A stretch of DNA of 64,000 nt from Desulfospira sp963664655. Lineage in GTDB: Bacteria > Desulfobacterota > Desulfobacteria > Desulfobacterales > Desulfobacteraceae. Numbering within the stretch: position 1 is the stretch's first letter; each line of letters starts with the position of its first letter. A program made the translations under genes and the position numbers. Where the stretch lies: positions 2,852,001-2,916,000 of the forward strand of contig OY761554.1 of NCBI GenBank assembly GCA_963664655.2. The letters are read 5' to 3'. Positions 36,104-45,391 of the stretch are shown piece after piece. The notes under the pieces were generated by a model. That model was given only the letters and a program-made list of their open reading frames with translations, was not told where the DNA came from and did not search any database.

Positions 36104-37923
36104 TCCTTTTTCGGTTGACGGGTATCATCGGGACCGCTGTATTGAGCCAAGGCCTTTCCCTCGGCCAGGGCAATAAACGCATCATCCATGGTGGGCCGGG
36201 GGTTTTCCGGGGTCCGGGCCAGGTTACGGATCTGCCCCGGGGTTCCCATGGCCAGGGTCTTTCCCTTGCTCATGATGAGCATGCGGTCACAGTATTCGGC
36301 CTCCTCCATGAAATGGGTGGTGACGATCACGGTCACGCCCTGTTCGGCAAAACCGTTGATCCTGAGCCAAAACTCTCTGCGGGCAAAGGGGTCCACCCCT
36401 GATGTGGGCTCATCCAGGAACAGGATCTCCGGTTCATGGAGCAGGGCCGCGGCCATGGAAAGCCGCTGTTTATACCCGCCGGGAAGATCCTGGGCCGCCT
36501 TTTTTTCCCACGTCCCAAGGCCGAACTCTTCAAAGGCCCAATGGATCCGGGCCGATAAAGATTTGCCGGAAAGGCCGTAGGATTTGCCGAAAAACGCAAG
36601 GTTTTCCCTTACGCTGAGCTGGCCGTAAAGGGAAAACTGCTGGGCCATGTACCCCAGGCGGGCCCGGGCCTTTGCCCGGGATTTTCTTAAATTTGCCCCG
36701 GCCACCCGGATGTCTCCGGCGCTTGCCGGCAAAAGGCCGCAGAGCATGCGAAAGGTGGTGCTTTTACCGGCCCCGTTGGGACCTAAAAGCCCGAAAATCT
36801 CCCCCTGCTTTACCGTGAAATTGAGATCGTTGACCGCAGTGAAGCTGCCAAAGTGTTTGCACAGGTGATCCGTACGGACAAGGGCACCCGGATGTGAAAT
36901 TTTCGGGTTCGGATTCCCTTTGGGGACCACGGGCTCAAAACGGGCCGCCGGGTTGGGGATCAGGGCCATGAAGGCATCTTCAAATCCCGGGGATGCCGTT
37001 GAAATCCGGCCGCCCCGGCCGGTTAGAATTTCGGCAATCCGCGCTTTTGCGGCGGTTTGGCCAAAAGGTTCCGTCACCACCCGGACCCGGCCGGACCGGA
37101 TGGTGGCGTCCACAATGCCTTTTTCCCCGGCCAGGCAGGTATAGATCTGCCGGGGCCGGGCCTGTTCTTCCGGGTCCACCAGAAAAACACGGTCCGCCAT
37201 GGCTTCGGTAAATTCCCGGGGCGGTCCCTGGGCCAACAGGCGGCCATGGTCCATGACCAGCACGTTTCCGCAGTTTTGGGCTTCATCCATATAGGCGGTG
37301 GAGACCAGTACGCCGATCCCATCTGTTTCAACCAGTTCATAGACGATTTTCCACAGTTCGCGCCGGGACACGGGATCCACGCCCACGGTGGGTTCATCTA
37401 AAAGCAGCAGTTCAGGAGACTTGACCAGGGCGCAGGCCAGGCCGAGTTTCTGTTTCATGCCGCCGGACAATGCCCCGGCCCGGCGCCGGGTGTACCCGGA
37501 AAGATCGGTCATGGACAGGAGTCTTTCAAACCGGGCCTTTCGCTCCTTTAGGGCAACCCCTTGCAGATCGGCATAGAGCCTGAGGTTTTCCAGGACCGTC
37601 AGGTCCTGGTAAAGGCCGAATTTCTGGGGCATATACCCCACCCGGCTCTGGATTTTAAGGCTGTCTGCCACACTGTCCAGGCCCAGCAGGGTCATCTTTC
37701 CGGCGCTTGGCACCAGAAGCCCCGCGGCAATGCGGATCAGGGTGGTTTTCCCGGCCCCGTCCGCCCCCACAAGGCCGGTGACCTGTCCTTCTTCAACCGT
37801 GAAACTCACGTCATCCAGGGCCTGGATTTCCCGGCTGCCCCTGGCCTTAAACGTCTTCATCAAGGCCGCGGCGCAAAGGACCACTTTCCGGTCAGGGGCC
37901 CGGGTATGGGATAAAGGTGCCAC
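36091..37923 (-). CDS. Fused tandem ABC ATPase (YbhF-like)
   Basis: 610 residues with two complete nucleotide-binding domains: first Walker A GADGAGKTT (about 53-61), signature LSGGMKQKLGLA, Walker B LLLLDEPT; second Walker A GPNGAGKST (about 385-393), signature LPGGYKQRLSMA, Walker B ILFLDEPTSG. Fused NBD pairs of this type are known in E. coli YbhF. It powers the two ABC-2 permeases downstream. An internal ATG at residue 22 is an alternative start. Six bases separate it from the HlyD gene. Confidence 0.9.
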   Translation of the reverse strand: MAPLSHTRAPDRKVVLCAAALMKTFKARGSREIQALDDVSFTVEEGQVTGLVGADGAGKTTLIRIAAGLLVPSAGKMTLLGLDSVADSLKIQSRVGYMPQKFGLYQDLTVLENLRLYADLQGVALKERKARFERLLSMTDLSGYTRRRAGALSGGMKQKLGLACALVKSPELLLLDEPTVGVDPVSRRELWKIVYELVETDGIGVLVSTAYMDEAQNCGNVLVMDHGRLLAQGPPREFTEAMADRVFLVDPEEQARPRQIYTCLAGEKGIVDATIRSGRVRVVTEPFGQTAAKARIAEILTGRGGRISTASPGFEDAFMALIPNPAARFEPVVPKGNPNPKISHPGALVRTDHLCKHFGSFTAVNDLNFTVKQGEIFGLLGPNGAGKSTTFRMLCGLLPASAGDIRVAGANLRKSRAKARARLGYMAQQFSLYGQLSVRENLAFFGKSYGLSGKSLSARIHWAFEEFGLGTWEKKAAQDLPGGYKQRLSMAAALLHEPEILFLDEPTSGVDPFARREFWLRINGFAEQGVTVIVTTHFMEEAEYCDRMLIMSKGKTLAMGTPGQIRNLARTPENPRPTMDDAFIALAEGKALAQYSGPDDTRQPKKECQP

Positions 37924-37928
37924 GGTCT

Positions 37929-38969
37929 TTATCTGCCCGTTGAACGGTTATCGGACAGGGCCTGTGGCTTTGTTCCGGTTTCATGGCCATTAACCCTGAC
38001 CGTGACCGGCATGCCCAGGCGCAGGCGGTCTTCAGGGTCCTTTACAAAGACCCTTGCCTCGTAGACCAGCTGGGTGCGCAGGTCTTCTGTGGCCACGGAC
38101 CGGGGCGTAAACTCGGCCACCGGAGAGATGAACCCCACCCAGCCGGGAATGGGCTGCCCGGGAAACGAGTCACTGAACACCATGGCGTCCATTCCCAAAT
38201 TGATTTTGCCCAGCATGGGCTCGGGGATATAGGCCCGGACCCATTTGGGGTCGGTAAGGGCCAGGACAAATGCGGGACGGGCGGGGCCGGCCAGTTCCCC
38301 CTTTTCCAGAACCCTGGACTGGATAATGCCCGGGGCGGGCGCTGTCAGGGTCATGTCCGAAAGCCGGATCTGCAATTGGGAAAGGCCGGCCTCTAATGCT
38401 TCCAGCTGGTGGCGGGCTGCGGATATGTCTTCTTTTCTGGAGCCTTCCGTCATGAGGCTTAAGGATTTTTCGCATACCCTGAGCTGGGCTTTTTCCACCC
38501 TGAGCCGGGATCGGGCATCATCCAGTTCCTGAAGGCTGGTGGCGCCGGAGCCGGATGTTTTTTCCAGCCGTTTGAGGGTCTGGCGGACATTGTCCACCCG
38601 GGCTTTTGCAGCCGCCACCTGGGCACTTGCCTGGTCAATCTCCTGGGGCCGGTTGCCGGTCTTAAGACGGCTGAGGGTTTCCTTCTGGGCGGCAATCCGG
38701 GCTTTGGCCTCGGTTATGGCGGCTTCAAGCCGGGTGGTGCGCAGCCTGGCCAGAACGTCCCCCTGTGCTACCCGCATGCCCTCTTCAACCAGGATGTCGG
38801 CCACGATTTCCTGTTCGGTAAAGGCAAGGGACGCGTCCCGGATGTCAATGGTGCCGTAAATCTTGAGTTCCGGCGCATCCTCTCCCGGCGGGGGGTTCTG
38901 ATGCTGCCGGTACGCATAGGCGCCGGCACCCAGAAGAACCAGTATGATGACGGGGATTATTTTTTTCAT
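37929..38969 (-). CDS. HlyD-family periplasmic adaptor (YbhG-like)
   Basis: 346 residues from the ATG at 38969 (AGGA eight bases upstream); a longer frame to 39023 has none and runs through the repeat array. An N-terminal anchor helix (3-20) is followed by a barrel/lipoyl half (LKIYGTIDIRDASLAF, VEEGMRVAQGDVLARL), an alpha-helical hairpin of about 120 residues, the second lipoyl half and a beta-barrel. It would bridge the inner-membrane exporter to the TolC-like lipoprotein encoded upstream. Confidence 0.88.
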   Translation of the reverse strand: MKKIIPVIILVLLGAGAYAYRQHQNPPPGEDAPELKIYGTIDIRDASLAFTEQEIVADILVEEGMRVAQGDVLARLRTTRLEAAITEAKARIAAQKETLSRLKTGNRPQEIDQASAQVAAAKARVDNVRQTLKRLEKTSGSGATSLQELDDARSRLRVEKAQLRVCEKSLSLMTEGSRKEDISAARHQLEALEAGLSQLQIRLSDMTLTAPAPGIIQSRVLEKGELAGPARPAFVLALTDPKWVRAYIPEPMLGKINLGMDAMVFSDSFPGQPIPGWVGFISPVAEFTPRSVATEDLRTQLVYEARVFVKDPEDRLRLGMPVTVRVNGHETGTKPQALSDNRSTGR

Positions 38970-38984
38970 GATGGTTTCCTGTAT

Positions 38985-39068
38985 TAAAGCGGTTAGCGGT
39001 CGGCCATTGGCCATGCCCAGCACTCCTGAAAGCCGATAGCCAAAAGCTGACAGCTCGCGGCTAAAGGC
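38985..39068. repeat. Heptamer array (GCGGTTA / AGCTGAC type) after the TolC-like gene
   Basis: On the plus strand, GCGGTTA-GCGGTCG-GCCATTG-GCCATGC is followed by AGCTGAC-AGCTCGC-GGCTAAA-GGCTAAT, all on a 7-bp phase. The stop codon of the upstream TolC-like gene (TAG, 39068-39070) begins the array. A related array follows the GntR gene at 47088-47155. Confidence 0.65.
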
Positions 39069-40531
39069 TAATGTCTAATGGTTTGTTCCAAACGGGTTGT
39101 CACGGCCTGCCAGCCGCCGCCCAGGGCCCGGTACAGGGCCACGGTCTGGGAAAGTGTCTGTTGGCGGGCCGTTAATAACGATTCCCGGATCAAGACCAGT
39201 TGCTGTTCATTGTCAAGGACCTGGTATAAGTCGCTAAGCCCTGCCCGGTAAAGCTCATCGGCTAAGGCCACACTTTGGGCCGCAGCCTTTTGGGCCCGGA
39301 TCAGCTCCTCGACCTGACGCCGGCTTTTGCCCACCCCCACCATGGCGGTTTCCACTTCGGTCAGGGCCTGAATGATCTGCTGTTCCAGGGCCAGGCGGGC
39401 CTGTTGTGCCCGGGACTGCTGCACGGCAACCTGAGATTCAATCCGGTTCCCGGTAAACAGCGGAAAGGAAATCCCCGGCCCCAGGGTATACACCAGGGCT
39501 TCTTTGCCAAACAGCCCGCCTGCCGTATCCGTGGACAGGGAAAGCGTGCCTGAAATGGACAGGGCCGGGTATTGTTCCGCCTTTACCGCGCCGATTCCGG
39601 CCACGGCACTGTGGTATTGGTGCAGGGCCAGGGCAATGTCCGGCCGGCGGTTTACAAGGTCCGCCGGCAGTCCCGTACTGACCGGCAGCGGCACCCGGGG
39701 CAGGGGCCCCGGGGGAATCACCAGATCATGGCGGCCTAAAATCACCTTGATTCTGTTTTGGGCTGCGGCCAGGGCGCTGGACAGTTCGGGAAGACGTGCC
39801 CTGGTGGCGGCTGTGAGGCGGTCGGACCGGACCACGGCCAGGGCGGTTCCATTGCCGGCCTCTAAACCGGCCCGGGCCAGATCCCGGGTTCTGATCTGCA
39901 AGTCAAGGTTTTCCCGGACATTATGGATCCGGGCCTCCAGGGTCCGGGCCTCAATATAGGCGAGACAAAGCTCGGCGCAAAGGGAAACAAACATCCCGTG
40001 CAGATTCGCGTAGCCGGCCCGGATATCGGCTTCCCCGGCTTCCAGCCGCCGGGATGTCCGGCCCCACAGGTCTGCTTCCCATCCGGCGGTGAGTCCGGCG
40101 GAGTAGACTTTCAGTGTTTTTCCGGCCGGTATGCCTTGAAGGGAGACCACGTCATCTTCAGCCGACGCCCGGGTGTATCCCAGGGCCGCGGCCAGCTGCA
40201 ATTGCTTGTCCGCCGCTGTCACGCCGTTTCGGGCAGCGGTCTCAACCACCCGTTCCCGGGCCTGGGACAGGGGGATGCTGGATTCGTTCAACTGCTGAAT
40301 CAGGCCGGACAGCACCGGGTCGTTGAATTGCTGCCACCACTGGTGGTCTGGTTCCCGGGAACTGTCAAACTGTTTCTCGCCGGGACCTGCCGCCGCATAC
40401 TGGCTCGGCAGGCGGGCGGCCATGTCCGGCGGTGAGAAATCCGGCCCGACCATACAGGAGGAAAGACAGAGCATCAGGGCCATGATCACGATCCATGCCG
40501 GCAGCTGCCGGGGCAGGGGGGGTAATTTCAT
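39068..40531 (-). CDS. TolC/NodT-family outer-membrane efflux lipoprotein
   Basis: 487 residues. Lipoprotein signal with lipobox LSSC (Cys26), then GPDFSPP as in NodT/OprM proteins. Two internally homologous coiled-coil halves (LSQARERVVETAARNGVT; VQQSRAQQARLALEQQI) form the trimeric alpha-barrel. It provides the outer-membrane exit for the adjacent HlyD/ABC exporter, an addition compared with the E. coli ybhGFSR operon, which lacks its own TolC. The stop lies in a heptamer repeat array. Confidence 0.92.
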   Translation of the reverse strand: MKLPPLPRQLPAWIVIMALMLCLSSCMVGPDFSPPDMAARLPSQYAAAGPGEKQFDSSREPDHQWWQQFNDPVLSGLIQQLNESSIPLSQARERVVETAARNGVTAADKQLQLAAALGYTRASAEDDVVSLQGIPAGKTLKVYSAGLTAGWEADLWGRTSRRLEAGEADIRAGYANLHGMFVSLCAELCLAYIEARTLEARIHNVRENLDLQIRTRDLARAGLEAGNGTALAVVRSDRLTAATRARLPELSSALAAAQNRIKVILGRHDLVIPPGPLPRVPLPVSTGLPADLVNRRPDIALALHQYHSAVAGIGAVKAEQYPALSISGTLSLSTDTAGGLFGKEALVYTLGPGISFPLFTGNRIESQVAVQQSRAQQARLALEQQIIQALTEVETAMVGVGKSRRQVEELIRAQKAAAQSVALADELYRAGLSDLYQVLDNEQQLVLIRESLLTARQQTLSQTVALYRALGGGWQAVTTRLEQTIRH

Positions 40532-40561
40532 TTCGTTAAAGCTCCTGTGGTTTTGTATGGT

Positions 40562-41221
40562 TTATTCCGGCATGCCCAGGATTGCCATGGTATGCGCCAC
40601 CACCACCGCCTTGACTTCTTCAACCTCGCTGTGGCTGTACCCTTTAAGATCAAGGGCCCGGACAATGGCTTCCCGGCCCACCCGGAAGATGATCAGCTGC
40701 CCCATGACAGCGGCGGCCCTGAGTTTGGCCCGCCTTGGAGAGGGTTCGTTGGCAGCGGCCATGATCAGGGTGGCAAATGAGTTTAAAATAGGTTCCATAA
40801 ACCCTTCAAAAATCATGGGGTATGCCTGGCTGGGGTACATTTGTTCGCGCAGGATGATTTTGGCAAACCGTGGCCCCTGTTGGGTGCCCGCAATAAAGCC
40901 GATGAACCGTTCCACCAGTGCCCGGGTCAGTTCCCCGGCCTTCTGGCGGCCGGATTCACCGGTAAAGGAAGCCGTGGCAATCATTTCAAAAAGCCCGCCG
41001 CTTTCTTTTTTGATCTGGGCAACAATGTGGGCAACGACTGCCTGGTACAGGCCTTGTTTTCCGCCAAAATAATAGGGAATGGCGGAAATGTTCACCCCGG
41101 CCTCTTTGACGATCATCCGGGTAGTGGCCGCTTCAAATCCATGTCTGCCAAATATATCAATGGCCGCTTCCAGTAACCGTTCCCGGGCCCCGGCAGAGGG
41201 GGATTCTTTAATGGGTGTCAT
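40562..41221 (-). CDS. TetR-family repressor (CecR/YbiH-like)
   Basis: 219 residues. N-terminal helix-turn-helix about 14-60 (AIDIFGRHGFEAATTRMIVKEAGVN-type), then a ligand-binding domain of the CecR/DUF1956 type. It is the first gene of the exporter operon, as cecR is for ybhGFSR in E. coli, where it controls sensitivity to cefoperazone and chloramphenicol. AGAGGA lies five bases before the ATG. A promoter with overlapping dyads directly upstream (41256-41307) fits self-repression of the whole operon. Confidence 0.88.
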   Translation of the reverse strand: MTPIKESPSAGARERLLEAAIDIFGRHGFEAATTRMIVKEAGVNISAIPYYFGGKQGLYQAVVAHIVAQIKKESGGLFEMIATASFTGESGRQKAGELTRALVERFIGFIAGTQQGPRFAKIILREQMYPSQAYPMIFEGFMEPILNSFATLIMAAANEPSPRRAKLRAAAVMGQLIIFRVGREAIVRALDLKGYSHSEVEEVKAVVVAHTMAILGMPE

Positions 41222-41255
41222 AAGGGTCCTCTTTTGAGTGTGATTTCATGATGCA

Positions 41256-41284
41256 TGTATAATTCAATCGGTTGATTGAGTCAA
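41256..41284 (-). promoter_or_regulatory. Sigma-70 promoter with operator in the spacer, for the TetR-exporter operon
   Basis: On the minus strand: TTGACT (41284-41279), a 17-bp spacer, then TATACA (41261-41256), 35 bp before the TetR ATG. The spacer contains the dyad TCAATC-GGTT-GATTGA (41264-41279), so a bound dimer would cover the promoter. This is the classic layout of an autorepressed TetR operon. Confidence 0.7.
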
Positions 41285-41287
41285 GCG

Positions 41288-41307
41288 ATTAAATCAATTG
41301 ATTTAAT
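41288..41307. promoter_or_regulatory. Perfect 20-bp palindrome, second TetR operator candidate
   Basis: ATTAAATCAATTGATTTAAT is a perfect palindrome immediately upstream of the -35 box. It shares the ATCAA/TTGAT core with the spacer dyad (CAATC/GATTG), so two dimers could bind side by side. Confidence 0.6.
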
Positions 41308-41474
41308 TTTTTTTCACCGCCGGGCAGAATCCGCGCTCAGGGGAATCCTATGGAACCTATTCAGGGATAATGCGGGAAAGGAAAAGCGGCAAAGAAAAAT
41401 TTGAACGGGTCACTGGCCGGGATGTGACCCCATGGGGCTTTTTAGACTTGGGGTTGGGGAACTCAGATTTGTAA

Positions 41475-41580
41475 AGACGGGGAGAACGGAAGACGGGAGA
41501 ACGGGAGGCCGGGAGACCGGATTTCGCACATTTTTAAGGGGGGTGCATTCCGGTCTCCCGTCTCCGGTTTTCGGTCTCCA
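41475..41580. repeat. GAGACCG heptamer array with inverted arms, after pxpC
   Basis: The plus strand reads AGACGGG-GAGAACG-GAAGACG and so on to 41520, and after a 30-bp spacer the complement CCGGTCTCCCGTCTCC. It begins 12 bases past the pxpC stop and would form a long RNA hairpin at the 3' end of that operon. The rest of the gap (41308-41474) has no gene. Confidence 0.75.
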
Positions 41581-41592
41581 TAGGTTGCCTGC

Positions 41593-42528
41593 TCACAAAT
41601 TTTTAAGCCGTGCCATCATCTCATATTCCTCTTTTACGATGGCATGGGCCGTCTTGATAGCAACTTTTTCAAACCGGATGAAATCCCCGGGCGTGGTCTG
41701 GACCACCCGGGAGATGTCCGGCGAGATCACTGTGGCGATCTTGGCATACCCGCCCACGGTCTGCTCCACCAGAAGGATGATAGGCTGTCCGTCGGCCGGA
41801 ATCTGGATGGAGCCGGGCATGGAGGGCTCAGACACAATGCTTTTGGGCATGTCTTCTTTGATGGGCACGGACTCGCCTTTGAGGCGGTATCCCATGCGGT
41901 CCGCCTTTGGGGTGACCATATAGGGGGCGTTGAACAGCAGTTCAAGGCCTTTGTCAAAGTAGTCGTCCTGGGGGCCTGGGATAACCCGTATGGTTGCCTG
42001 TGACGGATATTGGGGAATAAATTCCCCGGGGATGGCCTTTGGCCGGGCCAGCAGCGGGGCGTCAAAGGTGTCCAGCACATCGTCTGCCTGCAGGGGGCGG
42101 CCGGAAAATCCGCCCAGCTTTCCGCCGGTGTAGGTGGAACGGCTGCCCATGATGTTGGGTACGTCAATGCCCCCGGAAAAGGCAAGATAACTTCTGCAGC
42201 CCGACTTGACCTGGCCCAGGGAGACCTTGTCCCCCGGGCTCACCCTGAGGGTCTGCCAGGCCTCTTTTTCTTCACCGTTGATTTTAATGCCCATCCGGGC
42301 ACCGGTCAGGGCCATGTCCATTTCCCTTAAGATCTCAAAGGACGGTCCCATGACGGTAAGCTCCAGTGCTGCGGCGGTTTGGGGGTTGCCCACCAAAATG
42401 TTGGCCATGGCAAAGGCGGTTTTGTCAAGGGCCCCGGATACCGGGACCCCCATGTGCTGGAACCCGGTCCGGCCCATGTCCTGGACCGTGGTATATCCCC
42501 CGGGAGCCAGAATTTTAAAGGCGCTCAT
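41593..42528 (-). CDS. pxpC: 5-oxoprolinase subunit C / biotin-dependent carboxyltransferase family (KipA-like)
   Basis: 311 residues of the AHS2/KipA family: FKILAPGGYTTVQDMGR, NILVGNPQTAALEL, SYLAFSGGIDVPNIMGSRSTY and DRMGYRLKGESV. In E. coli PxpB and PxpC with PxpA hydrolyse 5-oxoproline with ATP; the same fold is the carboxyltransferase-like part of urea carboxylase. Its ATG overlaps the pxpB stop by four bases. The nearby BCCP and biotin carboxylase genes favour a biotin-dependent version. Confidence 0.9.
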   Translation of the reverse strand: MSAFKILAPGGYTTVQDMGRTGFQHMGVPVSGALDKTAFAMANILVGNPQTAAALELTVMGPSFEILREMDMALTGARMGIKINGEEKEAWQTLRVSPGDKVSLGQVKSGCRSYLAFSGGIDVPNIMGSRSTYTGGKLGGFSGRPLQADDVLDTFDAPLLARPKAIPGEFIPQYPSQATIRVIPGPQDDYFDKGLELLFNAPYMVTPKADRMGYRLKGESVPIKEDMPKSIVSEPSMPGSIQIPADGQPIILLVEQTVGGYAKIATVISPDISRVVQTTPGDFIRFEKVAIKTAHAIVKEEYEMMARLKNL

Positions 42529-43247
42529 GACAGGCCCTCCTCTTTTTTAATGCGGTCAAACGCCTGCCTTGAAATGGAAAAAAACTCAATCTTGTCCCCG
42601 GCCCGGTAACGAAAGGGGTTTTGCCTTTCAGGGGCAAACAGGTTCAAGGGGGTCTGCCCGATGATCTGCCATCCCCCGGGCGAGGCAATGGGATAGATTC
42701 CGGTCTGGTTGTTGGCAATGCCCACCGAGCCTTTGGGAACACTCATTCTCGGGGTCTTGAGCCGCGGGGTGGCAAGCCGTGGGTCCAGGCCGCCAAGAAA
42801 GGGAAACCCCGGGGTGAATCCCACCATGTATATTAAGTAGGCGGTTTGGGTGTGGATCTTGATGACCGCTTCACGGGAAAGGCCTGAGGACGCCATGACA
42901 TTGTCCATATCCGGTCCCAAGTCCTCGTCATAGCAGACCGGAATCTTAACAATGGTTTCACTGAAAACCTGTGGTGAGTGGGTCTCCCATTGTCCGGTTT
43001 CAATTGCCTTTTGAAGGTCTTCCGGGCTGGTTTCCAGCGGGTCATAGTTGATGAGGACCGACCGGTAGGTAGGGATAATCTCCCGGATTCCCGCGGGCTT
43101 ATCCTTTTCCAGTGCCCGGGCCAGGGTCCTGACCCGGCCGTTGACCTCAGGGTCAATCCCCGGGCCTAACTCCACTAAAAGGCCCCGGTCTCCGGCCGGT
43201 CTGAACCGGGGTTTTTCGTAAGGGGGCAGGGGGTCTGGTGGCGCCAT
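42525..43247 (-). CDS. pxpB: 5-oxoprolinase subunit B (KipI-like, AHS1)
   Basis: 240 residues with family features RPAGDRGLLVELG, PTYRSVLINYDP, YMVGFTPGFPFLGGL and GSVGIANNQTGIYPIASPGGWQIIG. It forms the complex with PxpC. The start codon overlaps the pxpA stop by one base (TAATG). In Bacillus the homologue KipI also inhibits the kinase KinA, but that role is not expected here. Confidence 0.9.
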   Translation of the reverse strand: MAPPDPLPPYEKPRFRPAGDRGLLVELGPGIDPEVNGRVRTLARALEKDKPAGIREIIPTYRSVLINYDPLETSPEDLQKAIETGQWETHSPQVFSETIVKIPVCYDEDLGPDMDNVMASSGLSREAVIKIHTQTAYLIYMVGFTPGFPFLGGLDPRLATPRLKTPRMSVPKGSVGIANNQTGIYPIASPGGWQIIGQTPLNLFAPERQNPFRYRAGDKIEFFSISRQAFDRIKKEEGLS

Positions 43248-44017
43248 TATGCCTCTCCCATGGGCATGACCGTAAAGCCGTTTTCTTCAAGCCTTGCCCG
43301 GATGGTGTTGACCAGGTCCAGGGCCGCTTTGTTGTCCCCGTGGACGCAAAGGGTCTGGACGTCCAGTTCGATCACGGTGCCGTCCACGGCCTTGACAAAG
43401 CCGTTGGCCATATCCAGGGCCCGCTGGGCCACAATCCGGGGATCTGAAATAACGGCTCCGGGCTGCTTTCTGGAGACCAGGGTCCCTTCAGGGGTGTAGG
43501 CCCGGTCCGGGAACGCTTCGTAGGCCACCTTAAGGCCTAAATCTTTGCCCACCTGCCTCATGGTTTCCCCTTTCTTGCCGGCCAGGGCCACAAAAATCAG
43601 CCCGGGATCAAGGGACAGGATACCTTGGGCCACCGCCCTGGCTGTGGCTTCATCCTCCACGGCATCCAGGTACAGTGCCCCGTGGGGTTTGACGTGCTGG
43701 AGAGTTGCCCGGCAGGCCTTGCAGAATCCGTTGAGGGCACCGATCTGGTAGATCAGGTAATTTTTAATTTCATCGGCCGTGGCCGCCATGCTTCTTCTGC
43801 CGAAGCCTAAAAGGTCCGGGTATCCCGGATGAGCCCCGATGCCCACGGTGTTATCAACGGCAAGCCTGACGGTTTTTTCCATGACCATGGGATCTCCGGC
43901 ATGGAACCCGCAGGCAATGTTGGCCGAGGAAATAGAGGCCATGACCTGTTCGTCCATGCCGATTTTGTAGGCGCCAAAACTCTCCCCCATGTCACAGTTT
44001 AAATCAATTCGTTTCAT
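43247..44017 (-). CDS. pxpA: 5-oxoprolinase subunit A (LamB/YcsF family)
   Basis: 256 residues from the ATG at 44017; a GTG at 44032 also fits but touches its own ribosome site. LamB/YcsF motifs: IDLNCDMGESFG, SANIACGFHAGDP, GIGAHPGYPDLLGFGRR, VKPHGALYLD and EAFPDRAY. PxpA carries the ATP-dependent ring-opening activity together with PxpBC. It lies 63 bp downstream of the TRAP permease gene in the same operon. Confidence 0.92.
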   Translation of the reverse strand: MKRIDLNCDMGESFGAYKIGMDEQVMASISSANIACGFHAGDPMVMEKTVRLAVDNTVGIGAHPGYPDLLGFGRRSMAATADEIKNYLIYQIGALNGFCKACRATLQHVKPHGALYLDAVEDEATARAVAQGILSLDPGLIFVALAGKKGETMRQVGKDLGLKVAYEAFPDRAYTPEGTLVSRKQPGAVISDPRIVAQRALDMANGFVKAVDGTVIELDVQTLCVHGDNKAALDLVNTIRARLEENGFTVMPMGEA

Positions 44018-44080
44018 TTTGAATTTGATCACCCTTTCTATAGTAATGGGTTCTTTTTATCTTTTGGGATATTTCAAACA

Positions 44081-45391
44081 CTAGTTTCCTGTCATCAATT
44101 GCGGCAGTATCAATGCAATCTTCGGGAAAATCGTCAATATGGCCGTGGTCAGCAGCATAAGAAAGAAAAAGGGCAGCGCAAATCTGGCAATCCTCATGAT
44201 GGGCTCCCCGGTCAGTCCCTGGATGACAAAGAGGTTAAAGCCCACCGGCGGGGTGATCTGGCTGACCTCAACCATGAGGATCAGGTAAATTCCGAACCAG
44301 ATGGGGTCAAAGCCGGCCGCCGTCACCATGGGAAGGGCAATGGGCAGGGTCATGACCACAATGGAAAATCCGTCCAGAAGACAGCCCAGGATAATATAAA
44401 ACAGCCCTAACAGAATCATGAGCATGTACGGGGACAGGTTCAGGCTGGTGATGGCCTGGGTAATGGCCGCGGGAATCCCTAAAAACCCCATGGCCCGGGA
44501 CAAAAATCCCGCCCCCACCACAATGAGCATGATCATGGCATTGGTCTTGACCGCGCCTTTAAGGCATTTAAAAAAGATTTTAAAGGTCATATGGCGGTTG
44601 AGGACGGCAAAGACGAGGGCGCCGAAAACCCCTAAGGCTGCGGCTTCTGTGGGTGTGGCAAACCCGCCGTAGATAGAGCCCAGCACCATGAGAATCAACA
44701 TCAGGGTCGGGGCAAGGTCTTTGAGCCCGATGATCCGGTCTGTCCAGGTGTAACTGTCCTGGGTCCGGGGGGCAATATCCGGGTTTTTAATGCCGCAGAA
44801 AATAATATAGGCGGAATAGACCGAAGCCAGCAAAAGCCCGGGCAGGATTCCGGCCATGAACATCTTGCCGATGGACACCTCGGCCAGGATGGCATATACG
44901 ATCATGATCAGCGACGGCGGAATGAGAAATCCCAGGGTGCCGGCCCCGGCCAGGGAGCCCATGGAAAGGCTTCGGTCATACCCGAGCTTGTCAAATTCGG
45001 CCAGGGTGATTCTCCCTACCGTGGCGGTGGTGGCGGCACTGGACCCGGACACGGCGGCAAACAGGGTGCATGAGACAATATTCATGAGCAGCAGCCCGCC
45101 GGGCAGCCGGTAAAGCCAGGGAACCAGGGCCTTGAACAGCCGTTCCGATATCCCGGACCGGTATAAGATTTCCCCCATTAGAATAAAGAGGGGCAACGCC
45201 ACATATTCCCATTTCTCAATGGTGGCCCAGACCGAGGACGCCATGTTGTTGCCGGCCGGAAGGGAGGAAAACAGCCCCATGCCGATAAACCCGACAATGA
45301 ACAGGGAAAACCCCACCCAGATGCCGGCGGCCAGGGTCAGAAACAGGCATCCGAAAACAATTACGGACATGAGCAGGAGTTCAGATTCCAT
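44081..45391 (-). CDS. dctM: TRAP transporter large permease (DctM)
   Basis: 436 residues from the ATG at 45391, which overlaps the dctQ stop (TGATG). The frame extends further upstream, but only as the shadow of dctQ. About twelve membrane helices, with the DctM patterns FAAVSGSSAATTATVG, GFLIPPSLIMIVY, GFATPTEAAALGVFGAL and ITPPVGFNLFVIQG. It is the Na+-coupled channel subunit for the acid taken up by DctP. Confidence 0.93.
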   Translation of the reverse strand: MESELLLMSVIVFGCLFLTLAAGIWVGFSLFIVGFIGMGLFSSLPAGNNMASSVWATIEKWEYVALPLFILMGEILYRSGISERLFKALVPWLYRLPGGLLLMNIVSCTLFAAVSGSSAATTATVGRITLAEFDKLGYDRSLSMGSLAGAGTLGFLIPPSLIMIVYAILAEVSIGKMFMAGILPGLLLASVYSAYIIFCGIKNPDIAPRTQDSYTWTDRIIGLKDLAPTLMLILMVLGSIYGGFATPTEAAALGVFGALVFAVLNRHMTFKIFFKCLKGAVKTNAMIMLIVVGAGFLSRAMGFLGIPAAITQAITSLNLSPYMLMILLGLFYIILGCLLDGFSIVVMTLPIALPMVTAAGFDPIWFGIYLILMVEVSQITPPVGFNLFVIQGLTGEPIMRIARFALPFFFLMLLTTAILTIFPKIALILPQLMTGN

